A stretch of DNA of 64,000 nucleotides from Gemmatimonadota bacterium (GTDB lineage: Bacteria > Gemmatimonadota > Gemmatimonadetes > Longimicrobiales > Gaopeijiaceae). Under the pieces are notes generated by a model. The model had not been told where the DNA came from, did no database searches, and was given only the letters and a program-made list of their open reading frames with translations. The position numbers were made by a program, and so were the translations under genes. The stretch spans positions 1 to 64,000 of the forward strand of contig JAJEBW010000039.1 of assembly GCA_022822325.1 (NCBI GenBank), given 5' to 3'. Positions 8,612 to 18,900 of this stretch are shown piece after piece; the stretch's first letter is position 1; each line of letters begins with the position of its first letter.

Positions 8612-8995
8612 TCATCCCGATCGTTGCACGAGCGCCCCCGACGCCCGCGATTCCGGCTCCACCGACTCCACAAACAAATGCACCCGTCCTCCGCAGGCAA
8701 GTCCCACCTCCCACGCCATCTCATTGGTGACGCCAAACTCCAGCGTCCGCGGCGCCCCCGCTTCCATCACCTCGAGCGCGGCCTGGATCACCGCCCCCTC
8801 GATGCAACCTCCCGAAACCGATCCCTCGAAATCGCCATTCCCGGCAATCGCCATGTGACTTCCGGCGCGGCGCGGCGCCGAACCCCAGGTCCGCGTCACC
8901 GTCGCCAGCGCAACCCTTCGGCCCTCGTCCAGCCAGCGCACGGCTTGCGCCAGGACGGGATCCGCGTTCGTGTTGGTGGGGTCCATCTGTGACAT
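8612..8995 (-). CDS. XdhC/CoxI N-terminal-domain protein (split XdhC)
   Basis: 127 aa. It matches the XdhC/CoxI N-terminal domain: LDEGRRVALATVTRTWGSAP, AIAGNGDFEGSVSGGCIEGA and GLACGGRVHLFVE. The Cys in SGGCIEG and the Cys in LACGG are family hallmarks used in binding or sulfuration of the molybdenum cofactor. The ATG at 8995 was preferred over a longer frame whose upstream part is Arg-rich; an ATG at 8986 is also possible. It is the first gene of the minus-strand trio with the PH protein and the Rossmann half. Confidence 0.85.
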   Translation of the reverse strand: MSQMDPTNTNADPVLAQAVRWLDEGRRVALATVTRTWGSAPRRAGSHMAIAGNGDFEGSVSGGCIEGAVIQAALEVMEAGAPRTLEFGVTNEMAWEVGLACGGRVHLFVESVEPESRASGALVQRSG

Positions 8996-9078
8996 TCCAC
9001 CAGTATACCGAAACCGGCGGCGCGCGCAACGGGCGAGCGATTCAAAGGCGGGGGAACGCAACCCGGAGGGAAGCCAGC

Positions 9079-9573
9079 TTGGCCACACGCGGCACCGACG
9101 AACTTCACCAGGTTCTGATTCGCGATCACTTTCGGCGGCCCAGAAACCGCGGCGCGCCGGAGGGCGACGCACATGAGGGACGCGCCCACAACCGCTTCTG
9201 CGGCGATACGATCGTGGTGTGGGCCAGAGTGGAGGAAGGCCGGATTGCGGAGTTGAGGTTCGACGGACGGGGATGCGCGATCTCGCTGGCGGCGGCGTCG
9301 ATGCTGACCGGGGTGGCGCGGGGGAAGGACGCGGGGGAAATCGCGGCGTTGCGGCAGCGCTTTATGGCGGGACTGGGCCCGGAGGCGGCTCCGCTGGGGA
9401 AGGAGTTGGGGGACTTGCGGGCGCTGGCGGGTGTTCGCCGGTTTCCCAGCCGGGTTCGGTGTGCGGTGCTGCCCTTCGATGCGCTGGAGGACGCGCTGGG
9501 GTCGGGGGAAGGAGATGCGGGACCGGGGACGACGAGCGGCGAGCCGGGCGACCCGCGGAGGGTACGGGCGTGA
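9079..9573 (+). CDS. sufU: SufU-like iron-sulfur cluster assembly protein
   Basis: 164 aa from a TTG at 9079, which has GGAGGG 8 nt upstream. The NifU_N/SufU fold is clear: LHQVLIRDHFRRPRNRG, HNRFCGDTIVVW, DGRGCAISLAAASML and RFPSRVRCAVLPFDAL. The three conserved zinc/sulfur-accepting cysteines and the GD motif are all present. SufU accepts sulfur from the SufS desulfurase in SUF-type cluster assembly. No sufS or sufBCD is adjacent, which is unusual. The C-terminal 20 residues are a Gly/Asp-rich tail. Confidence 0.85.
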   Translation: MATRGTDELHQVLIRDHFRRPRNRGAPEGDAHEGRAHNRFCGDTIVVWARVEEGRIAELRFDGRGCAISLAAASMLTGVARGKDAGEIAALRQRFMAGLGPEAAPLGKELGDLRALAGVRRFPSRVRCAVLPFDALEDALGSGEGDAGPGTTSGEPGDPRRVRA

Positions 9574-9648
9574 CATCCGTGGCCTGCGAGGACTCCCTGC
9601 AGGCAATCGACGAAGTGGTGGACTTCACCCGGAAGCACACAATGCGCG

Positions 9649-9951
9649 GTGCGGCGATTGGGCGCGTACGGCGGCGGGACCGCTGGAATCTGCCGCCCGA
9701 AGCGGGCGCGAAGCAATCGTCAACGCTTCGTGCACGCGGATTATTCGCAGCGCGGCGCCCCGATCCGGATCGCCGTCTTCGACGACAAGGCCGGCGTCGT
9801 TACGTGCGGAGACGAAACCGCGTTCCACTGCATAAGTACCGAAGTCACCGTGACGGCCGCCATTGCAGCCGAGATCGCTGTCCTCGGCATTGAGATTGAG
9901 GTGGGTGGCGCAATCAATGTCACCTGTTATCGGGGACTCAGAAAGGATTAG
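9649..9951 (+). CDS. Hypothetical protein, doubtful
   Basis: A 100-aa frame from a GTG at 9649 ending two bases before the ATG of the beta-propeller gene (9954). It has no recognisable domain; the C-terminal third is hydrophobic and Ala/Ile/Val-rich. The close spacing is the only argument for it, and the ribosome-binding site is poor. If it is not real, the stretch 9574-9953 is a 380-bp leader with no other gene that I can see. Confidence 0.25.
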   Translation: MRRLGAYGGGTAGICRPKRARSNRQRFVHADYSQRGAPIRIAVFDDKAGVVTCGDETAFHCISTEVTVTAAIAAEIAVLGIEIEVGGAINVTCYRGLRKD

Positions 9952-9953
9952 TC

Positions 9954-10976
9954 ATGGCCTGGATGATGGTATTGAGTGAGCGACGATCGTCGGCGATCGG
10001 GGCACTGGTCGCGTTCCTGGCTCTGGCACAATCCGTAAACGCACAATCCGACCAGCGACGTTGGTTGCCCGAACCTGTACTGTCGGCCACCTACGTGGAT
10101 CGGGATGGCACCCTGTTTGGCGATGCGCAGGTTATCGTTGGATTGCCTTCTGCCAGCTTTGCCGTTGTGGACAGAGGTGCCAACACGATCCGCACCATCA
10201 ATGATGACGGCACTGCAGCCTGGAGCTTCGGACGGTCTGGAGAAGGGCCGGGCGAGTTCGGATTCATTCAGGACATCGACGTGACCTCCAGCGGCGAGAT
10301 CATGGTTCTGGACCGCCGCCTTAACCGAGCAACATGGATTGACGGGAGGAATGGAGAGCTGCTCGCGACCATTGGCCTTTCGATAGGAGAAGTGTACGGC
10401 ATCCTGCCTTACCGGGAATCGCGCGGCGCGCTGATCGTTCCCGGAACCGGCAAGGAAACGGTGCTCTGGAATCGGGTGTCGGAGCAGGGGCGTATCCTGG
10501 AAACCGCCGAAATGCCGTTGCCCTGCGTCCATAACCTCGCCTGCGAGTTCTTCACAACCACTACCGGCAACCGGGGAAGCGCAGTCGCCTTCCGATGGTC
10601 GAGCTCGCTGATCTTTCTCGACCCGGATGGCTCGGTGCGACTCGCGACGGAAGGAATTGAGCAGATTGCATTTCCGGAGATGAAGACGTACGAAGTTCCC
10701 TCGCTTTCCGCCCGCGTCACCCGGGTCGATCCGATGGCGGATGAAGCGGTGTCGACACTCGCGGCGAACGAGACCCGGCTGTTTGTCCTGGCTCTGGGCG
10801 CGACTGAGCACCGTGGGAGGGTTGTTGACTCCTACGCGGTAGCATCCGGCGAGTATCTGGGCTCGTTTCTCTTTCCGCACGACCTGGACGGGATCGCAGT
10901 CCTTTCGGACGGACGATTGGCGACCCTGGATTCCGATTTCCTGCCGACCGTGCAAATCTGGGAGGTGAGGTGGTGA
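9954..10976 (+). CDS. Secreted 6-bladed beta-propeller protein
   Basis: 340 aa. The N-terminal signal peptide ends at VNAQ (about residue 30). The rest is a chain of about 40-residue beta repeats, for example SFAVVDRGANTIRTINDDG followed by FGRSGEGPGEFGFIQDIDV, the pattern of NHL/TolB-like 6-bladed propellers. GPGEF motifs between blades are typical of this family in SusCD-bearing bacteria. Function is not assignable from sequence; such proteins are thought to bind ligands in the periplasm or on the surface. It is followed on the same strand by the M14 peptidase. Confidence 0.75.
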   Translation: MAWMMVLSERRSSAIGALVAFLALAQSVNAQSDQRRWLPEPVLSATYVDRDGTLFGDAQVIVGLPSASFAVVDRGANTIRTINDDGTAAWSFGRSGEGPGEFGFIQDIDVTSSGEIMVLDRRLNRATWIDGRNGELLATIGLSIGEVYGILPYRESRGALIVPGTGKETVLWNRVSEQGRILETAEMPLPCVHNLACEFFTTTTGNRGSAVAFRWSSSLIFLDPDGSVRLATEGIEQIAFPEMKTYEVPSLSARVTRVDPMADEAVSTLAANETRLFVLALGATEHRGRVVDSYAVASGEYLGSFLFPHDLDGIAVLSDGRLATLDSDFLPTVQIWEVRW

Positions 10977-11088
10977 TGGCTGCGCCGGGATGACCGACGA
11001 CATCCTCCCCTTGCCCATCCTCCCCCCGTCGCCGCATCTTCAGGATCGAAACGACTTCCTCCCGTCCCACCCCACCCCCGAGGCCACC

Positions 11089-13920
11089 ATGACCGCGCGC
11101 CACCTCTCCGATTCCGCCACCGCACACGGCGTCAACGCCGCCCCCGCGGCGTTCCCGCCGCCCCGTCCCGCACTCCACAGCGCCCGGCACCTCGCCCGCC
11201 GCACAGCCGGAGCCGCCACCGCCGCCCTCTTCCTCCTCACACTGAACACCCTGGCCTGGCCCAGCCCCCCCGCCTCGGCGCAACTCACGACCCCGGAGGA
11301 GCAGTTCGGCTACCGCCTCGGCACCGACTACCAGCTCGTCAACTTTCGGGAGCTCACCGATTACTGGCATCTCCTCGCCGAGCAGTCCGACCGCATGACG
11401 CTGGAGTCGATCGGCCAGACGTCCGAGGGACGCGAGCAGTGGATGGCCACGATCACCTCGCCCGCGAACCGGCCCAATATCGAGCGCTACAGGGAGATTG
11501 CGCGGCGGCTGGCCCACGCCGAGGGGGTGACCGCAGAGGAGGCGCGCGCCCTCGCCGCCGAAGGGAAGGCGGTTGTGTGGATCGACGGGGGACTCCACGC
11601 CAACGAGGTGCTGGGAGCGCAGCAGTTGATGGAGCTGGTCTGGCAGATGGCGAGCCGCGACGACGCCGAGACGATGCGTTTTCTGGACGAGGTGATTCTG
11701 CTCGTGGTGCACGCCAACCCGGATGGTCATGCGCTGTTGGCCAACTGGTACATGCGCCACGACGATCCGCTTGAGCGCAGTACGCAGGGGGTTCCGGTGC
11801 TCTACAACAAGTACGCCGGGCACGACAACAATCGCGACTTCTACATGGCCGCGCTCGCCGAAACGCGCAACATGAACCGTGTGATGTACAGGGAGTGGTT
11901 TCCGCAGATCGTGTACAATCATCATCAGACGGGACCGCAGGGAACGGTGATGTTCGCGCCGCCCTTCCGCGATCCGCCGAATCACAACCTTGATCCGATC
12001 ATCATTACGAGTCTTGACCAGGTGGGATCGGCGATGCATCACCGCTTTGTGGTCGAAGGCAAGGGCGGAACCACAATGCGGCGCGGCGCCAGCTATTCGA
12101 CCTGGTGGAATGGCGGCTTGCGCACAACGCCCTACTTCAAAAACATGATCGGGTTGCTGACCGAGACGATCGGCCATCCCACCCCCATCGAGATTCCCTT
12201 CCTGCCCAACCGTCAGATCACGCACGCCGACCTGCCGTTGCCGGTCTCGCCGGGGCCCTGGCACTTTCGCCAGTCGGTGGACTATTCGCAGACCGCCAAC
12301 CGCGCCGTTCTGGACTATGCATCGCGCAACCGCGAGCACCTGCTCTTCAACATCTGGCGGATGGGGATGAACTCGATCGAGCGGGGCAGCCGCGATTCCT
12401 GGACGGTTCTGCCCAAATGGATCGACGGGGTCGCCGGAGAGGTGGGCCAGCGCGGGTCCATGGGGGACTACGAGTCCCATCTGCGCAACCCGGACAACCG
12501 CGACGCCCGCGGCTACATTCTGCCCGCCGGCCAGCGCGATTTCGCCACCGCAACCCGCTTCGTCAACTCGCTGCTGATGAACGGGGTGAAGGTTCACCGC
12601 GCCACTGACGACTTCAGCATCGGGGACCGGGAGTACGGGGCGGGTTCGTACATGGTCACCGCGGCACAGGCCTTCCGTCCGCATGTGCTTGACATGTTCG
12701 AGCCGCAGAATCATCCGAACGACTTCCAGTATCCGGGCGGTCCGCCGATCGCTCCCTACGACAACGCCGGTTGGACGCTCGCGCTGCAGATGGGGGTCGA
12801 GTTCGATCGCATTCTGGAGGGCTTCAGCGGGCCCTTCGAGGAGATCGAGTGGCTGGCGGAGGCGCCTCCGGGCACCGTGGCCGGGGTCGATTCGCCCGTC
12901 GGCTATGTGGTGGATCATGTCAACGAGGCCTTCACAATCGTCAACCGCATTCTTGCCGGGGGTGGCGATGTGCATTGGATTCAAGGGACGTTCGACCAGG
13001 CCGGGATCTCGCTTGCGCCCGGCGCCTTCTTCATTCCCGCTGGCGCCGCCACGCGGTCCCAACTGGAGGATTGGGCCGCCCAACTGGGGGTTTCGGTGCA
13101 CGGCGTCGCGACGGCTCCCGCCGATGTCATGGCTCTGCGCCCCGCCCGAGTCGGGCTTTGGGACCGGTACGGCGGCTCCATGCCCTCGGGTTGGATCCGG
13201 TACGTGCTGGAGGACTTCGAGTTCGACTTCGAGGTCGTCTATCCCCCCGAGATCGACGCGGGCGAACTCAACGATCGCTTCGATGTGATCGTGCTACCCG
13301 ACGGCGCGCTGGGACCGGGCGGATTCGGCGGACGCTTCGGCGGGCGCAGCGACGATTTCCTGGCCAGCCTGCCCGATTCGTTGAGGGAGCGGGTGGGCAC
13401 CCTGTCCGCCGAGGAGAGCGTTCCGGAGCTGCGGGAGTTCATCGAGAACGGGGGCGCGGTGGTCGCGATCGGGAGCTCGACCTCGCTGGGGCCGCAACTC
13501 GGACTGCCGCTGGCCAACTACATGGTCGGCGACGACGGCCGGCCGCTCGGCCGCGACGACTACTTCACCCCGGGTTCGATCCACGACATCCGCGTTGAGC
13601 ACGGCAGCCCCATCACGCACGGACTGGGCGAGAGACTGCACGTTCTGCACAGTCACAGCCCGGTCTACCGGATCCAGGAGGACGCGGCCAACCTGCGGCG
13701 GCTGGCCTGGTACGACACCGCCGAGCCGCTAGTGAGCGGGTGGGCGTGGGGACAGGAAAATCTCGAAGGCGGCACCTCCATGATCGAGGCCGACATCGGG
13801 TCGGGCAAACTCTTCCTGTTCGGGCCCAAGATCACCTTCCGCGCGCAGGCTCACGGCACCTTCCCCCTCCTCTTCAACGGGATTCACTACGGGGCCGCGG
13901 CGAGGAGGCCGGTCAGTTGA
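11089..13920 (+). CDS. Secreted M14-family zinc carboxypeptidase, large form
   Basis: 943 aa. A signal/transmembrane segment lies at about residues 40-64 (cleavage near PASAQ). The M14 domain has the zinc site His170-Ala-Asn-Glu173 (GGLHANE) and a later His in YNHHQTGP (278/279), with HANPDG and DNNRD as further family marks. The last 500 residues are an extra region common in the large M14 proteins of this kind. Predicted role: cleavage of extracellular or periplasmic peptides. The ATG at 11089 was taken because it precedes the Arg-rich n-region. The stop overlaps the CPBP gene start (TGATG), so the two are coupled. Confidence 0.85.
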   Translation: MTARHLSDSATAHGVNAAPAAFPPPRPALHSARHLARRTAGAATAALFLLTLNTLAWPSPPASAQLTTPEEQFGYRLGTDYQLVNFRELTDYWHLLAEQSDRMTLESIGQTSEGREQWMATITSPANRPNIERYREIARRLAHAEGVTAEEARALAAEGKAVVWIDGGLHANEVLGAQQLMELVWQMASRDDAETMRFLDEVILLVVHANPDGHALLANWYMRHDDPLERSTQGVPVLYNKYAGHDNNRDFYMAALAETRNMNRVMYREWFPQIVYNHHQTGPQGTVMFAPPFRDPPNHNLDPIIITSLDQVGSAMHHRFVVEGKGGTTMRRGASYSTWWNGGLRTTPYFKNMIGLLTETIGHPTPIEIPFLPNRQITHADLPLPVSPGPWHFRQSVDYSQTANRAVLDYASRNREHLLFNIWRMGMNSIERGSRDSWTVLPKWIDGVAGEVGQRGSMGDYESHLRNPDNRDARGYILPAGQRDFATATRFVNSLLMNGVKVHRATDDFSIGDREYGAGSYMVTAAQAFRPHVLDMFEPQNHPNDFQYPGGPPIAPYDNAGWTLALQMGVEFDRILEGFSGPFEEIEWLAEAPPGTVAGVDSPVGYVVDHVNEAFTIVNRILAGGGDVHWIQGTFDQAGISLAPGAFFIPAGAATRSQLEDWAAQLGVSVHGVATAPADVMALRPARVGLWDRYGGSMPSGWIRYVLEDFEFDFEVVYPPEIDAGELNDRFDVIVLPDGALGPGGFGGRFGGRSDDFLASLPDSLRERVGTLSAEESVPELREFIENGGAVVAIGSSTSLGPQLGLPLANYMVGDDGRPLGRDDYFTPGSIHDIRVEHGSPITHGLGERLHVLHSHSPVYRIQEDAANLRRLAWYDTAEPLVSGWAWGQENLEGGTSMIEADIGSGKLFLFGPKITFRAQAHGTFPLLFNGIHYGAAARRPVS

Positions 13921-14939
13921 TGGAGGGCGAGGTGGGGACGAGGCCGGGGGATTCGGTGGCGGCGGGCGGGGCGGGAACGGGGGATTCGATGGCCGCAGGC
14001 GAGGCGGGCGCCAAGTCGATGGGCACAAACGGTGCGCCCGGCGAGGAGTCCGCGGCGGATCCGACAGCCGCTCCCCGAAGTCCCTTCGCCGATCTGCGCG
14101 CGCGCTGGTCGATTCCATGGGTGATCGGGGGCGCAATCGTTCTGGGACTGGTCGCGACGGTTGTGACCCAGGCGTTCGGTCTCCAGGCCGACGACACCGC
14201 GGCGGCACTCTTCAGTGGGAGTTTCGCGTTCTACGGGGCGACCGGGCTGTGGTTGCTCTGGGCCTGCCGCCGCCACGGGATCCGGTTGCACGGCTTCTTC
14301 GGGCAGCTTCCGGAGTCGGCCGCAGAACGGGGATTGGGATCGCTGGCACTTCGCGTGTTCGGACTGCTCGCCGTCGCGCTGGCCTTCTCCCTGGGTTCGG
14401 GGATGGTCTTCCTCTGCCTGATCTCCCTCCTCGCACCCGATCTGCTGCCCTTCGTCCTTGAAGGAGCCCTGCAACCACCCGGCGAAGGACTCGCGCGCTG
14501 GCTGGGATTCCCGGTCGTGGTCGTAATCGCCGCGCCCGTCTTCGAGGAAGCCTTCTTTCGGGGAATGCTGGTCAATCGCTGGGGAACGAAGTGGAGCCTC
14601 GGGACCGCGGTCGTCGTCTCTTCGCTCGCCTTCGGAATCCTCCACGTCAACCCGGTCGGCATCGGCATGGTCGGCGTGGTCATGGCGCTCCTCTACATCC
14701 AGACGCGCAACCTTCTGGTGCCGATTCTCTTCCATGCGGCCAACAATCTCTTCGCGACGTTGACCTTTTTTGTCGAGGACGACGCCGGGCCATTCGATGT
14801 CGCCGCCGAGATTCAGGCGTTGCAGGACGAGGTCTGGTGGGGCGTGGGCCTGATGGCGATCTCGCTCCCCTTCCTCGTCCGGTACATCCGGCGCGCCTGG
14901 CCGAAGCGGGATGCGGCGATTCCGTATCGGGGGCCGTGA
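13920..14939 (+). CDS. CPBP-family intramembrane metalloprotease
   Basis: 339 aa with several membrane segments from about residue 65. The CPBP (CAAX protease and bacteriocin-processing) motifs are intact: EEAFFRG (Glu209, Glu210, Arg214), His242 in FGILHVN, and FHAANN (His272 and Asn275/276). The first 60 residues are a Gly/Ala/Pro-rich cytoplasmic extension not usual for the family. The start overlaps the stop of the M14 gene, suggesting a shared transcript. The substrate is unknown; a role in membrane-protein or lipoprotein processing is inferred. Confidence 0.85.
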   Translation: MEGEVGTRPGDSVAAGGAGTGDSMAAGEAGAKSMGTNGAPGEESAADPTAAPRSPFADLRARWSIPWVIGGAIVLGLVATVVTQAFGLQADDTAAALFSGSFAFYGATGLWLLWACRRHGIRLHGFFGQLPESAAERGLGSLALRVFGLLAVALAFSLGSGMVFLCLISLLAPDLLPFVLEGALQPPGEGLARWLGFPVVVVIAAPVFEEAFFRGMLVNRWGTKWSLGTAVVVSSLAFGILHVNPVGIGMVGVVMALLYIQTRNLLVPILFHAANNLFATLTFFVEDDAGPFDVAAEIQALQDEVWWGVGLMAISLPFLVRYIRRAWPKRDAAIPYRGP

Positions 14940-15005
14940 CGCGCGTTTGCGGCTATCGATGGCGGGCGCGCTGTTGACCCCGATTCCTCGCGCCATTCAT
15001 TCCCC

Positions 15006-15977
15006 GTGACGCGCATCGCGGCGATCGACGCCGGGTCGAATGCGATCCGATTCGTGGTGGCCGACCGGGAGGGGGCGACGCCGTTACGGGTGGTGCGCAA
15101 GATTCGCGAACCGATCCGTCTTGGGCACGGAGTCTTCACCGATGGGGGACTCGACGATCGCACCATGGAGGCGGCCGTGCGGGCCTTCGTCCGCTTTCGC
15201 GGCGAAATGGATGCCCTGGGGGTGAATCGCTTTCGCGCGGTGGCCACCAGCGCAACCCGCGAGGCGGCGAACCGGGAGCGGTTTCTGGAGCGCATTCGCA
15301 CCGCGTCGGGGATCGAGCTGGAACCGATCAGCGGCGCCGAGGAAGCGCGGCTCGTCCATCTGGCCGTGCGGACGCGAGTCGATCTCGCTCGCGGCAACTG
15401 GATTCTGGTCGATCTGGGGGGCGGCAGCGTCGAGGTCTCCCTGGTCGATCACGGCGGCATTCACTGGAGCCGCTCCTACCGCATCGGCACAGTCCGCCTC
15501 CTGGAGACCCTCGCCCACGCCAACGGCTGCCACGATTCGGTGCGCACATGGGTCGAGCGGCAACTTCGGTCCCTCGTCATCCCCGCCCCCGCCCCCGGCC
15601 CCACCGCCTTTGCGGCCACCGGCGGCAACATCGAGGCCATCGCCCGCCTCGGTCTCAGCTACCTGGACCCGCTCCGCATCGCCCTGCTCCCGACCGACCG
15701 CCTGGACGCCGTCATCCTCCTCCTCTCGGCCATGACCGTGCCCGAACGGATCGCCGAACTGCGCCTCCGCCCCGACCGCGCCGACGTCATCCTCCCGGCC
15801 GCCCTCGTCTATCGCCACTTCGCCCGGATTGCGCAGGCCCGCAAGATCGTCGTGCCGAATGTGGGGGTGAAGGAGGGAGTGCTGGTGGAGCTGGGCGCTC
15901 CCCGTGCGCCATGCAGCCCGGAAGTTCCGGCGCCTCCACAACGAAAACGCCGTCCTCGTCGCTCCAGCGGAGAATGA
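15006..15977 (+). CDS. Ppx/GppA-family phosphatase
   Basis: 323 aa from a GTG at 15006. It has the actin-like ATPase fold of exopolyphosphatase/pppGpp phosphatases: IAAIDAGSNAIRF (residues 4-16), the catalytic-Glu loop ISGAEEARL, phosphate loop VDLGGGSVE (135-143), and AATGGNIEAI. It is short and lacks the HD domain of long Ppx proteins. The family ends near NVGVKEGVLVELG; the last 27 residues here (Pro/Arg-rich) are encoded by DNA antisense to a hicB remnant, so the tail may be an accident of the neighbouring rearrangement. Confidence 0.85.
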   Translation: MTRIAAIDAGSNAIRFVVADREGATPLRVVRKIREPIRLGHGVFTDGGLDDRTMEAAVRAFVRFRGEMDALGVNRFRAVATSATREAANRERFLERIRTASGIELEPISGAEEARLVHLAVRTRVDLARGNWILVDLGGGSVEVSLVDHGGIHWSRSYRIGTVRLLETLAHANGCHDSVRTWVERQLRSLVIPAPAPGPTAFAATGGNIEAIARLGLSYLDPLRIALLPTDRLDAVILLLSAMTVPERIAELRLRPDRADVILPAALVYRHFARIAQARKIVVPNVGVKEGVLVELGAPRAPCSPEVPAPPQRKRRPRRSSGE

Positions 15978-15993
15978 TGCGGTAGCTGTGCAT
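15898..15993 (-). pseudogene. hicB: HicB-type antitoxin, truncated remnant
   Basis: Starting at the ATG at 15993 the frame reads MHSYRIILRWSDEDGVFVVE and continues through APELPGCMAHGE, the diagnostic N-terminal half of HicB antitoxins (usual length 70-140 aa). After Gly-Glu the frame becomes a Pro/Arg-rich run antisense to the phosphatase gene, so the usual TRAEAL helix is missing. No hicA toxin gene is adjacent. The ATG overlaps the stop of the glutamate dehydrogenase gene (TGATG), so a short peptide may still be translated. Confidence 0.7.
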
Positions 15994-18900
15994 CACCCTC
16001 CCCGCAGCGCCAGATGCCGAATCTCCTGCACCGCCACCGACAGCCCCGCCAGACTGATCGTCTCTTCGGCCTCGACCTCGGCCAGGACCTCGTGGAAACG
16101 CTCGATGCGGGCGCCTGTCCGATGATAGCCCAGGCTGTCGGCCAGCATTGAGTCGCCGTTGAGGGCGCTCTCGGTCAGGTTGTGGCGGATTGCGCCCAGA
16201 TCCTGCACCAGCCCCAGCGCCCACCGCCGTTGCCAGCGACTCCCGCCCGCCGCGGCCAACTCGATCGAGCGCGCCAGCCAGGGGATTCGCAGCTCCTCCG
16301 TCACCCAGTAGTAGACGCGCGCCGCACGCACGGGTTCGGTGTCGGTGGTCCGGGCCAGCCGCAGAATCTCCAGCAGGTGATCCAGGAAGCGCAACGCCAC
16401 CAGATTGCGGACGAAGGGCTCGTCGTCCACCGCGGTCATGCCCTCGCGCACCCGCCGCAGGAAGTCGTCGCGGTCCTCGCCGGCCACGATTTCGTGGAAC
16501 TTCCGCCTCACCGCCCCCAATCCCTCCAGGCTGTCCTCGATCAGCGTGGCGGTCGAGGCCTCGGCCTTGTAGTTGTTGAGCACCCAGCGCGTCGTGCGCT
16601 CCAGAACCCGCGAAAGCTGCAATGTCCAGCGATAGATCACCGCGGTCGGCACGATTCCTTCGCGCGAGCGGATCTCGTTGACCAGGATCTGGTGCTGCGT
16701 CAGGCGGGCGGCGACGAGCCAGGCGCGGGCGACCTCCCAGTGTTCGCGTCCGGTTTCGCGCGCGAGCCTGTGCACAAATGTGGATCCCATCATGTCGACC
16801 AGGTCGTTGGTCATCTGGCTGGCGACGATCTCGCGGCGCAAACGATGGTTCCCTGCGCGCTCGCGCCCGACGGTGTGGATCGCCTCGAAGGGGAAGTAGT
16901 CCTGGAAGTAGTCGGCGGCGATCGGATCCTCGGGCAGCTCCGAGTCCAGCAACGCGCCCTTCAGGCTCAGCTTGGCGTAGGATTGCAGAACGGCGAGTTC
17001 GGGCCGGGAGAGCGACTGGTTGGCATCCTTCCGCGCCCGCAACTCTTCCCACGAAGGCAGTCCCTCCGCGTCGCGGTCCAGCAGACCGGAACGGCTCAGC
17101 TCGGTCATCAGAATCCAGAACTGGTCGGTGTCGCGGCGCGCCCGGTATTCATCGTAGGACACCGCCTTGCACTGTGACTCGTTATCCTCCACCACCAGCA
17201 GGGCCACGGCGTCGGTCAGCCGCCGCAGCAGATCGTTGCGCTCGTCGCGCGTCAGCTCGCCCGCGGCCAGCACCTCGTTCAGCAGAATCTTGAGGTTCAC
17301 CTCGCGGTCGGAGAGGTTCACCCCGCCGGAGTTGTCAAGCGCGTCGGTGTTGATCTTCCCCCCCGCCAGCGCATACTCGACCCGCGCCGCCTGCGTGAAG
17401 CCCAGATTCCCGCCCTCTCCGACCACGCGCGCCCGCAGATCGCCCGCGTCCACCCGCACCGGATCGTTGGAGGCGTCGCCCGCGTCGGCATGGGTTTCGT
17501 GGCCGGCCTTCACATAGGTCCCGATTCCCCCATTCCAGAGGAGATCGACGGGCGCTCCGAGCACGGCCCGAATCAGGCTCTCGCCATCCAGGGCGCCGCT
17601 CCCGGGATCGAGGCCCAGCTCCGCCTTCGCCTCCGCGCCCAGTTCGATCGACTTCACTCCGCGCGAGACGATCAGGCCGCCGGGCGAGAGAAGGGAGCGG
17701 TCGTAGTCGTCCCAGGAGGAGCGGGGCAGACGGAAGAGGCGCTGACGCTCGGCGAAGGTGGACTCGGGATCGGGGTCGGGATCGATGAAGACATGACGAT
17801 GGTCGAAGGCCGCGACGAGCCGGATGTGGGGGGAAAGAAGCATCCCGTTGCCGAAGACGTCCCCGCTCATGTCGCCGATTCCCACCACGGTGAAGGGGGA
17901 TTGCTGAATGTCGCGGCCCATTTCGCGGAAGTGGCGCTTGACCGATTCCCAGGCGCCGCGCGCGGTGATTCCCACGCCCTTGTGGTCGTAGCCGTTGGAA
18001 CCGCCGGAGGCGAAGGCGTCGTCGAGCCAGAATCCGTATTCGGCGGCGACCGCGTTGGCCATGTCGGAGAAGGGAGCCGTGCCCTTGTCGGCGGCCACCA
18101 CCAGGTAGGGATCGAAGTCGTCGCGGTACACCACTCCCTCCGGCCGGGCGGGCTCGGGCGCCAGGTTGTCGGTGATGTCCAGCAGCCCGCGAATCAGCGT
18201 CCGGTACTGGTCCCGCGCCTCCTTGCCCATGGCGTCGCGTTCGGCGAAGTGCCGCAGACAGACGAATCCCCCCTTCGACCCGCTCGGCACGATCACCGCG
18301 TTCTTCACGACCTGCGTGTTGACGAGTCCCATCACCTCGGTGCGGAAGTCGTCGGGCCGGTCGGAGTGGCGGATTCCCCCGCGGGCCACCTGAGCTCCGC
18401 GCAGATGAATCCCCTCCATTCGCGACGAACGCACCCATACCTCGTAGCGCAGCCGGCTCTTCGCGACCGCCTGCAGCTCGGCGGAATCGAACTTGAAGGA
18501 GAGGTAGGGGACGCCCCCCGAACGCCGCGTGGGATGGGCGCCGCCGTTGCGGTAGTAGTTGGTGCGCACCGTGGCCAGGATCACCGTCTGGAAGGCGCGC
18601 AGGGCGCGGTCATGGGCAAGCGATTCCACGCCGACGAGCTCGCGGGCAAGATCCGAGCGGAGAGCGGCCTCCCGGTTCTCGCGTTCCTCGGCCGAGTCGG
18701 GCAGGCCGGGATCGAAGCGAAGCTCGAAGAGCCGGAAGAGAAGCCGGGCGATCTCGGGGTAGCGGTCGAGCGCCGTGGGCAACACCTCGCGGCTGGGAAC
18801 CGCGCCGACCTGGAAGGCGTAGCTCGCATAGGCGCGCAGCACATCGACCTCGCGCCACACCATTCCGGTCCGCTGCACCAGGCGGTTGAAGCGGTCGTTG

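Noticed and set aside
10717..13101. 794-codon open frame on the minus strand opposite the M14 gene
   Set aside because: It is antisense to a gene with clear family motifs; such long shadows are common in high-GC DNA and the translation has no domain.
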